The notes under the pieces: generated by a model
Told to the model about the DNA's origin: nothing
Databases searched by the model: none
The model's input: the letters and a program-made list of their open reading frames with translations, nothing else
In this document: piece after piece, positions 12,261 through 22,999 of the stretch
Layout: each line of letters starts with the position of its first letter
How positions within the stretch are numbered: position 1 is the first letter of the stretch
Program-made: the position numbers and the translations under genes
Assembly: GCF_000340215.1 (NCBI RefSeq)
Contig: NW_006921532.1
Location: 9,205,172-9,269,171, forward strand
Length of the DNA stretch: 64,000 nucleotides
Reading direction: 5' to 3'
Origin: Pseudocercospora fijiensis CIRAD86
Taxonomy: Eukaryota; Ascomycota; Dothideomycetes; Mycosphaerellales; Mycosphaerellaceae

Positions 12261-14481
12261 ATGTCTGAACTATTTACAGCCCTCGATCGACTAATCTTCG
12301 GGTTATCGCGTAGTACCTCCTATAAAGGCGATGTCTTTGCCATTCTTAAGCATTCGCCTTTTACTATCCGTACCTTCGAATTTGCTTTAGAAGACGGCGC
12401 AGTAGATTGCAGCTATTAATACGAGCTAGGTACTAGATACGTAGATCGATATTATAACTTCTATAAGCGCCGCATCGACGATCCGAGCGAGCTTGCATTG
12501 TTCGATATTAAGAGCACGACTACCGAGTCTATAGACGATTAGCAATTCAAAACTACGATTGCGTAGCGCCGATATACGACTTTCTATATTAGTATATATA
12601 TAGCCGATCCGACTATAGTCGACGTAATCCCTAACTACAATTAGCGAGACAGCGCTCTTACTTGCGAAGACAACACCTATATACGTAGCTAAGGAGCTTC
12701 GAAAGCGATCCGGATCAATTACAATAGAGTGTCTCTACTCCTGCCTCGGATGTATAGAGGGATTAACTAAGGAGGGAGTCCGTATCGGATACTAATATCT
12801 ATACTAGAAGAGGCAATTGTTCGGATTAGATATACAGCTCTAGGACGCGGACACTATATTAACCCTTAGACCGAGGTAGAGTTTCTAGATTAGTAGCCTA
12901 AAACGACTATGTTAGCCTACTTTCTCCGGCCTATAGACGATATAGATTATATATCTACCTATAAAGTAGCGGTAGAGATCTACCGAGTTGTCTAGTTTAG
13001 AGGCATTAAGCTTTTAGTAGACTAAGTCGGTCTGCAACTAGCACTTACAGATTTTAAGCTGCTCTACGACGAGTAGTAGCGGTTTGTTTAGTACAAGCTC
13101 GACTCGCACTTGCGAGCTATAGACTCGAAGCTATAGCGGGTGAGTGTCGCGCGTAGTAATAGTCTAGATCGACGCTATTACTTCGATGCATACAACCGGT
13201 AAGGCAGCCGACCTTTGAAGTATAAGCATATACTAAAAGTCGTAAGCTTCGACTACCTCTAGTACTAATTCCGCTTTTTAAAAGGCCCGCTAGAAGTCTA
13301 GTATGAGTTTTTCTTTATCCCCGAAATAGAGCTTCCGGATAAGTTCTATATAGGGATAGAAAGCGAAATCGACTTTAGTAGATACCCGCATTTCTAGAAG
13401 TACCGTATAGTTATAGACTCGAACGGCGAATAGGTATCGGCCTTAGAGAATGTACTTCGCTAGAACCCTTATCTACGCCTTAAAGGAGAGAGACCGCCTC
13501 GATATATTCTACTAGAAAATCGTAAGCAAGTGCGCGAATAGAAGTAGAAGCTAGACAAAGTCAAGTAGAGGGCGAATAAGGACGATTATAAAGAAGCCTT
13601 AGCTTAAGCGTAGAGGCGGTTTTACGACGGGATTATAGACGTCTGCGTACGAAGGTATGCCTTGCTCCTTGTCTAACGCTAGTATAATCCGTATATAGCT
13701 AACGCTCGACACTAGAAAGTCCGGCCTTCTTATGTCCTTTGCGCTAAAGCATCCTATCGAAGACTTCGGCTATACTAGCTACGGGTAGACTAATAAAGAG
13801 TAGGGAGACTAGTTTGATCGCAAGAAGCCGCTAAGGGCCGCATATTACCTCCGCCCTAGAATCGAGGTAGTGCTAATCTATATCTATTCGTAGCATACTC
13901 CTAGCTTTTTTAGAGGTCTAAATATATTGCTATCTATTTTTCGCCGCCTCGACTCGTCTTACTAAGATCGCCTCGTAGTATAGGACATATGAGGCCTAGA
14001 CACTATAGATGTGCCTCTACTATAGGTAGTAATTCTATCCTAGGACTTCTAGCTAACAAGTGATTAGAGAAGGCTACTAGCCGAAGCTCTTAATAGAAAG
14101 AAGGAGTTTCGTAAGGTGCCTAATCTTTCGGCTCTCTTAAGCACTAGCTTATTTGCTAGTAAGTATAGTGTAGGTCGCGGTGGAATCGCAAGCTATAATA
14201 CGGCTAAGGTAGTAAATAATGCTAAGGTTGCTAATCTTCTAGCTCGCTTAGTATAGCCTAGAGAGGTTAAGCATCCCTCTAGTTACATTCGGCAGTCCGA
14301 CCGATATCGGATTACAATGCAAGCTATTAATCAAAGATTGCAACGGCAGTATGCTATTAGGGATTCGGGAGGTGCCGAGGCAGATTCGGAGGATGAATTT
14401 GTACTAGACGATATGCCTAATAATAAGCGAGAGCAGGACGCGAACAAGACCGTAAACGAGAGCAGCGCCGCGGCGGTCTAA
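12261..14481 (+). pseudogene. Long degenerate frame of about 740 codons, unknown
   Basis: It starts at ATG 12261 (MSELFTALDRLIFGLS) and continues to TAA at 14479-14481 with in-frame TAG and TAA codons. The total length is one base off a multiple of three, so there is at least one small indel or a misread junction in the middle. The C-terminal 60 codons are less damaged and end in an acidic and Asn/Lys-rich tail. The protein is rich in Tyr, Arg and Gln and shows no recognised motif. It is followed immediately by a perfect 22-bp palindrome. Confidence 0.45.
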
Positions 14482-14497
14482 CTACTAAAATCGCCGA

Positions 14498-14519
14498 GCT
14501 AACTACCGCGGTAGTTAGC
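14498..14519. repeat. Perfect 22-bp palindrome after the 740-codon frame
   Basis: The sequence gctaactacc/gcggtagttagc reads identically on both strands over 22 bp, 16 bp after the stop codon at 14,481. It could form a hairpin in RNA or act as a dimeric binding site. Its survival through RIP is notable, because each arm would have had to escape mutation. Function unknown. Confidence 0.8.
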
Positions 14520-15599
14520 AACTCTAAAATAATAGGGGGTTAGCCGAGGTTAAGCTAAAAGATATAATATACCAATATGCGGGGAAAGGCATACCTTTCC
14601 CTATTGCTTTCCTATACTATTTACTACGAATATAAATATAAATAAGAAAACTACGGAATAGTAAATATATTAAATATTCTACCGACCTATACTAAGAACT
14701 AGATACTAACGCCGCTATCCTCGGAAAACCTACCGCAGGGGAAGCTAATTCTATTATAAATCGTATATTATTCTAATACTATCCTAATTTTATTCCGATT
14801 ATATCCTATTTAGATACTAAAAGTAATTTAAGATCGATCTAACTAAAGGGGATAGCCCTCCTACGACTGCTTAGCTCGGATTTAATAATAATAATACCTA
14901 TAAGAAGGACTACTAAGGGCTAGAATTTAAGGAGTATAACGAGGAGTACTATAAAAGCCGATTAGCGCCGAATATATTACTATCCTTACTAGAGGTAACG
15001 GGATAGATAACCTCGCCGAGTACTAGAATTTGCTCGTTAGTTAGGAAGCTATCTTCGTCTACGACTAACTTAAACGCCTCGAAGCCCTAAAAGCAATTAG
15101 AATAAATAGTAATAGAATAGTAAAAGGACTTACTAATAGTTTTATATTCTTACCTACTATATCGATATACGCGAGGTAGTCTTTATTATTAATAAGCTTC
15201 TAAGATAGGGCTATAGTAGAATCGAGTTTAACTAGATTAGAGAAGCGAGTTTAAATAGATTAAGATTAGATTCTAAATAGGCTAACGCTAGTAGAAGCTA
15301 CTATAATAGGGGAAAGGAATAAAGGTTACTTTTAGAAAGTCGAGCTTATTTAAGCCGAACGCGCGCACTAACCTACGTACGGACTATTACGGCTCTATAC
15401 GATTAGTTAAATCGGTAGTTAGGATTTCTATATCCCTAACGTGAACCCGGAGCGTAGACTATGCTAAAAATAGCTCCGGACCGCGGCCCGTACCTCTTTT
15501 CTATTCTGCAAGCCGAAGCGTATATACACCTTCTATAACTTGCACGTGCGTTAATACGCATAACAACGGCTACGTGTAGAACATGCTAATAGCTCGAGC
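14520..15599. repeat. More heavily RIP-mutated spacer
   Basis: This stretch is poorer in CpA and TpG than the frames on either side and has no long frame. It includes a small perfect hairpin at 14,582-14,601 (gggaaagg / cctttccc with a 4-base loop). It may be a separate repeat inserted between two genes of the element, or an intergenic region mutated more strongly. No ends or duplications were found. Confidence 0.4.
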
Positions 15600-16885
15600 C
15601 GATTTCGCGTTTACAAGCTGTTCTCCGTACTTTGGCTGCTATACGCCTACTACCGTTAACGCTCTCTTATTACGAGCTATACTACTTAATAGCTGCTATA
15701 AGCGTGTCCGGAATTCAGGCACTATAGGCCGTCTTAAGCGATCCGCAGGTATCTAAGAATATTGCTTCCGCGGATAAACAGTGCTAATTAAGCCCGCACA
15801 AAGCGTATAAAGCAGATTATATAAGAGTTAGATACCGCCCTTAGTAACGAAGACAAATATGCTCTACTAAAGATTTGCCGCCGCTTTAACTACTTCGAAG
15901 ACTGTATAGACTAGTCTGCTATACTTTAGGAGTCTTAGCAAACGATGTTCTTCTTATTTCGATACCGCTTCTAATTCTTTTATACCCCCGAGAGCGGAAT
16001 AGACTTCTCGCGGATAGATCGCGAGCTAGAGCGATATTCCTCCGTATACTAGATTCGAGCAGATCGATAGAAACGCATTAAGCTAGAGCTTCGTATCCTA
16101 CTTGCATTAATAATCAACGATTACTATCGCTAGACCGAAGATCGGAGGGGTAGGCAATTCGGCTAATATATCTGTAGTAACTATCGTACTAACGATTTTA
16201 GGGCGGTATATTTACCCTAGGACTTTCGACTACGACGGCCGCAAAGCTATGTAATCTTACTACTCTAACCGCTAGTAGCTTTCAAGCGAAAGTGACATCT
16301 AGACTATATACTTACCTCTCGACCGAGCCGAAATAAGCGGTATCTTCGACAAATAGTACAGGTATAGGCATATTCTACCCGAGGATAGGACAGCTCTAAG
16401 CGCGAGCTAATATAGCTTTAGTGCATTTACGAGGGTGTTAGCGCTACGCATTATCTATATTAGTAAACTCGCATATAGTAACGGCTTAGTCCTAGAGTTC
16501 GATATTACTACCGATAACGATAGATAGGCGGAGGCGAGTTAAGTTGTTTTGCTCCTCTAGACTAGCGATAGGCTAATCGTCGTACCTGTTAGCGATGCTA
16601 CGAGATGTTAAGAGGCGAAGAAGACTCCCGATAACCTTGCTATATTATACGACCTTAAGCTAGGTCCGTAGTTTTACAAATCTAAGAAGAACAATATAGA
16701 GTTTTAGTTCTAACGTAGCGACGAAGCATGCGAGCACTAGGTATAGGATAAGGACATCTTACTATCGGCATTCCCTCTATAAAAAGCATTATACCGACAC
16801 CTATAGGAAATTATAACGACGCGTATAGAGCCTATATAAGAATAGCAAGACGTATACTACAAGATTCTAGCCGACGTTTAATATT
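15600..16885 (+). pseudogene. Degenerate frame, unknown protein
   Basis: A readable frame covers roughly 400 codons with RIP-type stops. The best preserved part is about 16,370-16,890, with helical Leu/Ser/Arg-rich sequence and segments such as LVLEFDITTDNDR and ILYDLKLGPQFYKSK. The upstream half appears to need at least one frame change, so limits are approximate. No domain is recognised. Confidence 0.35.
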
Positions 16886-17027
16886 AATTCGCGGGCGCGA
16901 GCGCTTTTGTAGTACTATAGCTATAACGCTAAATGTCGATACTAAGAAATTTTAGTTAGGTATATAGCAGTGCGGAATTTCTTTCTCCGCGTTAGCATTC
17001 GTGTCGTAGCTTATAGCGCATCTTATA

Positions 17028-19262
17028 ATGTCCCGCCTAGGAGCGCTAGACGCTTTTACCCGTCTAGTTCGAGACTAGTTAGTCTACGATATTAAAAGTC
17101 TCCTATACATTGTCCTCTCGGCGATGCTTAGGGAGGCTAACGCAGTTAGGAAGTTTGACAATGTGTCTGCGCCTATTATTCGAAGTAAGTCTGCCTAATA
17201 GATCTACCGTAGCAACGTTAGAAGCTAAAATTTGTTAGGTTTTAAAGCGGCGCCTATTGATATGTATCTTATTCTCTCTTCTATAGATAGACTTAATCGG
17301 AGGACCTTTAACAGCATACTACTTAGGCCTAAGAACTCTATCTCTAAGATTACTTAGGCAAGGGACTAGAAGGAGATCGAAGTAGCTAGGATAGATATTA
17401 AGCATATAGCCCTGCTACCTATACCTCGCGGCTCTCGTGCTTACGTCTAGTTAAACCCTCCGAGCTTAGATAAGGATCGTTAGCTATGCGAGATTATCGT
17501 CTTAACCTTCGAAGGCATAGATAAGTACGTTGCGCTTATACCGAGCGTAGTCTAGCTTTCCTTACGAGAAATTAGCTATAGTGTAGAGCCGCTTATCGCT
17601 CGTGTTCCTACCTAGTTCTATCCGTTTATAGTCTATTAGGATAACCTTAGACACTCCGTTCGAAGTCTACGCAACCTGTTCCTAGCTAGAACTACCTATA
17701 CTAATCTAACGATAGGAACAGAATTCAAAAGCTAGCAGCCGGAGACTGTTACGAAGCTATTAATGTATCCTTAGAACAATATATAGTAGATAGGATCGTT
17801 CTACACCTTGTCTAGCCTTTAGTAAGAATTTACTAAACGTAGCTATCGCGTATACCTTTATCCGATCTAGCTATATATCTATAACTTCCTACTTAAGCTA
17901 AAAGGGAGTAGTATCCTACTGCGCGCAGAGTATAAAGTATCGGTATTTGAGATTAGCAAGCGATCACCTTACTTAGCTAGCAGACAATAGCACTTTCTCT
18001 TCCTCTAACTCTAAGGCCGAGAGTTTATTATCTGCCTAGCTCGCAACTATATCGAAGACTACTAGGCAGACGACTTAAATGCCGTACTATAGGAAACCTT
18101 AATAAAGCACACCTACCCCGTCGACGATATATAGTTCTCCGTAATACTAAATTACATTGCAAAAGAAAGCGATAAAGCTATTAAAGAAGCGCAAAAGAGG
18201 GAGGCTATATTTCGAGTATCTCTAGCTACTTCCGAAGACGACGTAACGGAATTGCTTACTTCGAACTAGCGTAAGCCGTTAGCTGCGGAAGACGTTAGAG
18301 ACTACGAAACGACTAATAATACTAGCCGCTCTAAGTACGACCTCTGTCTACTATAGCTATTAGTATAGCTTAATACGCTTTGTACGTAAGAACACTTAAT
18401 AATCCTCTTTCTACTAGATCCGTAGTATCTATTTAGAGACTATCTTCTAGTACGGCATACTTAGACCGAATACGAAGTCAAGATATTCCTAGAGCATAGG
18501 ATTCTTCTAAGATTCTGTTTCTCGAAGGACATCCGCGACAATCGCTCTATTGCTCTTCGCTTCTAGGATATGTCTTCCGAGCGATCGAACGTAGACGTAG
18601 GCTATCTACTGTTTCTACGGCCCGAACATACACGCCGAGCCGCTTCTAAACAGCACTTCCTAGCTATCGGCTGCTCTAATACTCTAGCAATGCGTATTGC
18701 GGAGACTTAAGGCTAAGGCTCGATAGCTCCTTTAGTCTTATACTAGCTATCGTACTAGCTAAAGATATACGAGAAGAAGTTTATATAGAAGATTGATTAT
18801 AAGTATAGGGCAGAGCAATACTTTTACTAAGTGCAGCTTAATTAGGAGACGAAGGGCCTCTAGCCGAACAAAGAGCAGTATACTATAAAGTTTAATAAGA
18901 CTAATTTCCTAATCTCCGATAGCTGCGAGGAGAATCCTCTTAGTTACATTATAGATAGGAGGTCTACTAAGGAAGGGTCCCTTTAGTAGAACCTACATAA
19001 CCTCCTAGAGGCTAACGGTCTAGTTCGTATTATTAGTCTTCTAGGTATAGAGATTAATAGAGAGTTCGATACTAGACTGCTATATACAATACCGCGTACT
19101 ATATACTAGGCCGGATAGGATTTTGGTCGTAAGTAACTTGTAACGAGCACCTAGACTAGTAAAATAATAACGAGTATAGTTGTACGCAAGTCTGCCTCGG
19201 ATAAGGGTATACTCGATCGCCGCGGCGGAAGATCGTCGAAGGTAGCGGACTCGAATAATTAA
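17028..19262 (+). pseudogene. 745-codon frame closed only by RIP stops, unknown
   Basis: From ATG 17028 (MSRLGALDAFTRLVRD) to TAA 19260-19262 is 2,235 nt, exactly 745 codons. The frame stays in register throughout and internal stops are TAG or TAA. That is what point mutation of an intact gene gives, and is hard to get by chance. The predicted protein of about 744 residues is Leu, Arg, Gln and Tyr-rich with mixed helix/strand character and a basic, Ser-rich C-terminus (KSASDKGILDRRGGR). No catalytic motif is recognised. It is the best evidence that this block once encoded real proteins. Confidence 0.55.
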
Positions 19263-19479
19263 GGCCTCGGCGGGCCGAGACATTACGTTCGTAAGACAAA
19301 GACGAGCGCAATACTATATATAGTATATCTCGATAAGATACTATTACTAGAGCGCATAATAAGGGAGTTGCGTTTACAAAAACATTGCCTATTATAGCTA
19401 ATCGGAAGACATTTAAAGGTTCTATATAATATTAATAAGAATTGTTATTATGCTAGTATTCTTTATATCGAGCTTACAA

Positions 19480-20750
19480 CTTGACTAAAATAGATAACGA
19501 CGTTCGTACTAAGGTTAATACTAACATCGAAGCAATCGTAGTAGGACGCGCTACCGAATATTAAGTAGAGTAGACTTATTAAGCCGTACTAAATAATCGA
19601 CGCTTGAGATACTACGTAAGTTAAAAGGTTAAACGTATTATATAGATCTTTACTTAGACTCTTCTAGGTTCTCGACTAATTTGCTATCTTTAGAGACAGC
19701 CCGAATTCTAACGAGCTAAGTTACGGCATACGACGGATTATAGCTACTATTTGTCCTTCCGGCTTAAGTCTATATCCTCTTCCTACTATCGTTAGTCTAC
19801 TTGCTTTAATAATTGGCTAGCAAGTGGGGTAGCTAGGACGAACAGCTTAGAGTAAATACGTAGTACAAGCCCTTAGTAACGCTATTACAATAGTTAATAG
19901 CAAGTAGAAGCACTATTAAGCTACTTAAGTCGGACTGATATACCTTTAGGTACTTACGATAGCAGAACCGGGTCTATATTACCTCCTAGTACTACCGTGC
20001 ATATGCCTACTACACTAGTAGGCAAAGCTACTACTTCGCTATTTACTACTATAGCACGTATATACATAGCTGTATAGGATCGTAGCGTATACAACCTTCT
20101 CGATAGGGTAGGAGAGCATAAGGTAGCAAGCAGTAATAATGCTTAGGCAATCTTTAGTAGGCTTACCGATGCTTTTAGTAAGTTCAGGTTTCTAAGTGTC
20201 CGAAATATAGCTTCTACGAACTAAAGCATATAGGTCGAGTACGAGCTATATATGCTTCTATATACAAAGATATTTAAGCATATACTCCGCCGACAGTTCG
20301 CTAGAAAAGCTCTATTAACCTTATAGCCTCTACTAGCTCGCTTGAACCCGGCCTTAATATAATAGCTTAGCTAACCGAGCCTCTTATAAGGAAATCTAAG
20401 TTTTAAGCGAAGAGATCCGACGATTAAATCTAGCTGCCGAATACTAAGATTAATGCTAAAGGGCCTTAGTCTATAGGAAATCTTAACGATACATTCGCTA
20501 CGCCGGGATAGGTAGAGACCGGTAAGCGTAAGCGTGCGGATAAGGAGCTACTTATAACGGCAGAGGGCCCGAACTAAAAGAAAATTATAGAGTACTTCGA
20601 TAGAGATAAGACTGCGATACTTCTTTCCTCTCCTCTATCTCGAGTAACGGCTCCGCCGAGAAGACGAAGCGAAGTTAGTACTATAAGGGCTACCGCGGGT
20701 ATAATAGCGAGAAAGGGCAACAATTAGCGCAAATGCACTTAGGCCGGCTA
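19480..20750 (+). pseudogene. Last degenerate frame of the element, unknown
   Basis: From about 19,490 a plus-strand frame with RIP-type stops runs to about 20,400. Another frame then takes over with a basic segment (GKRKRADKELL), a stop codon followed by KKIIEYF, and a Ser/Arg-rich end at 20,745. A frameshift or intron must lie between. The residues around the stop would form a PCNA-binding PIP-box pattern if the stop were once Gln, but this is speculative. No other motif is seen. Confidence 0.3.
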
Positions 20751-20950
20751 TAATAATAATCTACTATATCGAGTAAGACGATATTGCGTATATTACTAGA
20801 ACCCGGCTAATCGACGAGATATAGTTCGTCGTAGTAGTATACGATAGTATTATCGGAGAGAAAAGTCAAATAGCGAAGACTCGGCGTTAGATAGAAGATA
20901 GGTCAAGCTTTACTAATTAGAGTTAGAATCCGAATAATAGAATATATCAA

Positions 20951-21417
20951 TAAGAGGTTTACCTTGTATCCCTAATGCCTTGCCTTAGCGTTTAGCCAAT
21001 TTCACCTAATAGCCAACGTCTTACACGAACACCCACATACGAATCCTATTATAGGCATGTCTTGGATTTGTCTCTAAGAACGGTACCTTCGCATACGTCG
21101 ACTGGGGGGACGCGCTAGATTGGCGTTCGATCGACGAATGTGGACTCCATGACCTGATCGTAGTCACGAAACTGCTTGCGGGAGTTGCCGAGACGAAATT
21201 TAAATCGTCTATAGACGCCCATCATTACACGCCTCGAAATTCTGCGAGCGAGATCGCCGAGACCATCCCGAAATGCAAGCGTGTACTGGACATGAGGATT
21301 ACAACGATTTTCCAGGCAATGTGCGAAGTTTGAGGTAGATGTGCGGGGCTCTGAGCAACGACAGCCGTCGGAAATCCATTTTCAAATGCTCTCACACTCT
21401 AAGCAAGCACAGGGGTT
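20951..21417. other. Transition from RIP block to gene island
   Basis: Base composition returns to normal (CpA and TpG present) over roughly 20,950-21,050. No gene is seen. It holds the 3' flank of the minus-strand DPB4 gene. Confidence 0.5.
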
Positions 21418-22438
21418 TCAGTCACTGTCTGGATCGTCCAGAGCTTCATCCCGCAACGCCCTTCGGTCGGGCTGCTCCTCAAGAGCGTCTTCCATAGTTT
21501 GGTCTCCGTCGTCTGACTCCTCGTCTGGAACGTCGTCCTCTGCTCCGTCTTCATCAGCGTCGTCGTCATTATCTTCAGCTTCCTGTTCATCGTCTCCATC
21601 ATCGTCATCCACGTCGTCAGACATTTGGGGTGCAGCAGCGCTCCCATTTGCGCCTTTGAGCTTCTTAGCCGGTCGTCCAGCATCCTCATCATCACCTTCA
21701 TGATTGACAGCTCCGTCCTCCGCACTTTTCGCTGCTTCACCATCTTTGGATATCATGGAGACATCAGCATCGGTGCCGTCCTTGGCAGCTGCGGCGGCCT
21801 TCTCCTCCTTGACTTTCCGCCGATATGTGTTGCGCTTGTCGCACTGTGTCTCGTTGTACTCTGCTGCAGTCAGCAAATGTATCGAAGACTATCTCAGAAA
21901 AGCAGGGAATGTACTTTTAAGCTCAGCTTCCAGACGTGGCAAGAAGCCTTCAAGCTCGGCATCTTTGAGTGCAGCCATGACATCTTGAGGCGATATTGTC
22001 TTCTTGCCACCAGCTTGTGCGTTGTCGTTGGAGCTGTGTACTGGTTAATTGTGCTCCGTTTATAGCAGCGTTCTTTCCGAGAAAGTACCCACTTCGAAGC
22101 AATGTAGCTCACAAACACCGTGGCGCTCTTGTGCATGGAGAGTAGCGCATCTTTGTGTATTTGAGTGTTGGCGGGCAAGACTCCTTTGGCTAATCGCAAA
22201 ATCATTGCTGCAGCAGGTCAGCGACACTGTCTCGCCAAGGTCTTGCCTGGAGGCCTACATTTTGGCAAGCTGAGATCCTACGACTGGTCAGCATGGATCG
22301 AGATGCCACGACCGAAGTGCTCACATCGACACTGAAGCCCTCCTTCTCCTTGCTCTGCTTGGGCGCTGACGGAGTGGTGTCGACTACCTCCTCGGGACCG
22401 TTGGATGTGGTCGACACATTGCTCTTGCGGCCGGGCAT
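21418..22438 (-). CDS. DPB4: DNA polymerase epsilon subunit D (Dpb4/POLE3-like)
   Basis: This is a histone-fold subunit of DNA polymerase epsilon, and in many fungi also of the ISW2/CHRAC remodeler; it acts in the nucleus. Exons on the minus strand: 22438-22325 (or slightly shorter; MPGRKSNVSTTSNGPEE), about 22204-22093, 22033-21915 and 21863-21418. Exon 2 has LAKGVLPANTQIHKDALL and SATVFVSYIAS. Exon 3 has GGKKTISPQDVMAALKDAE. Together these are the NF-YB-like fold of the POLE3 family. Exon 4 adds a Lys/Ala segment and a long Asp/Glu tail, as in other fungal Dpb4. Introns 2 and 3 splice in frame (AA|C, A|CA). The first intron is uncertain: donor GTGAGC at 22324 leaves a phase problem with the acceptor before 22204, while an earlier GTGTCG donor fits the frame. 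Predicted length is about 260 aa. Confidence 0.85.
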
Positions 22439-22999
22439 TTTGCGGTAAGAATCGCCAGCGATCCAGATGTCACAGCAGATGTCTCTCCACCTGCAGGGAC
22501 GATATAGTTTGATAATGCTGAAGCTGACGATTGAGAGGTGCAAAGGTCGCGTCAGTTTCGCGATTGCAGGTCGAGAGTGCTTGGCGGCGGCGCTCAGGGC
22601 CGAAACTTCCTTCTGCCACACCCTCCACCCTTTCTCCTGCTTTCTCCACCTCCACCTTACTGCTGTGTCATTTCGACGGCTTCGTTATTCCGAAGAACGA
22701 GCACGTGGAGAGATGAGATACGGTAGCACAGTGGTCGGATTCGATCACATGCCGTTCGACGAGGCCTGAGGCCCCGAGTGGCGGATGAAGATGCATGGGT
22801 GAGGGTCTTGCAAAGTTGCATTTGGTGACAGGCCGCCATGCACGCTCTCAGCCTACAGCATGCACCATACACTACTGTCGTCTCACACACTCTTGTCTGA
22901 TTTCGTCCTCACCTCATCCGGGGCACGAGCCGCTGACTAGTAACTACTCTATCATATGGCGCTATTGAATCAAGCCTACCCTAGCTGAATCCGTAAGAC
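22439..22999. other. Divergent intergenic region, nothing recognised
   Basis: It lies between the start of DPB4 (minus) and the next plus-strand gene. CT-rich tracts near 22,615-22,660 are typical of fungal promoters. The short frames here show no family features. Confidence 0.4.

Larger units (their letters stand above)
4056..20950. mobile_element. Unidentified RIP-degraded multi-gene element
   Basis: Across about 17 kb, long reading frames continue past TAG and TAA codons, the expected RIP products of CAG, CAA and TGG. At least six lie on the plus strand one after another with short spacers. I see no reverse transcriptase, LTR, DDE transposase, helicase or polymerase motif. Composition differs from the flanks: CpA and TpG are partly retained, unlike 1-4050. 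The right edge is gradual near 20,950 where normal gene-island sequence resumes. Possible explanations are a large DNA transposon, a Starship-like cargo element, an integrated plasmid or virus-like element, or an accessory segment that became repetitive. Termini and target duplication were not found, so boundaries are approximate. Confidence 0.5.

Noticed and set aside
4056..20950. A variant genetic code with TAG/TAA read as Gln
   Set aside because: CAG and CAA also occur in the same frames, the same stop bias appears in ordinary retrotransposons here, and nearby normal genes use standard stops. RIP explains it more simply.
1..20950. CRISPR-like or bacterial origin for the short repeats
   Set aside because: Repeats are tandem without spacers, and RIP marks plus flanking intron-bearing genes show a fungal nucleus.
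21341..22065. Plus-strand frames rich in Ser over the DPB4 3' end
   Set aside because: They are shadows of the acidic Asp/Glu tail of DPB4 on the opposite strand (GAT/GAG read in reverse gives Ser/Leu).
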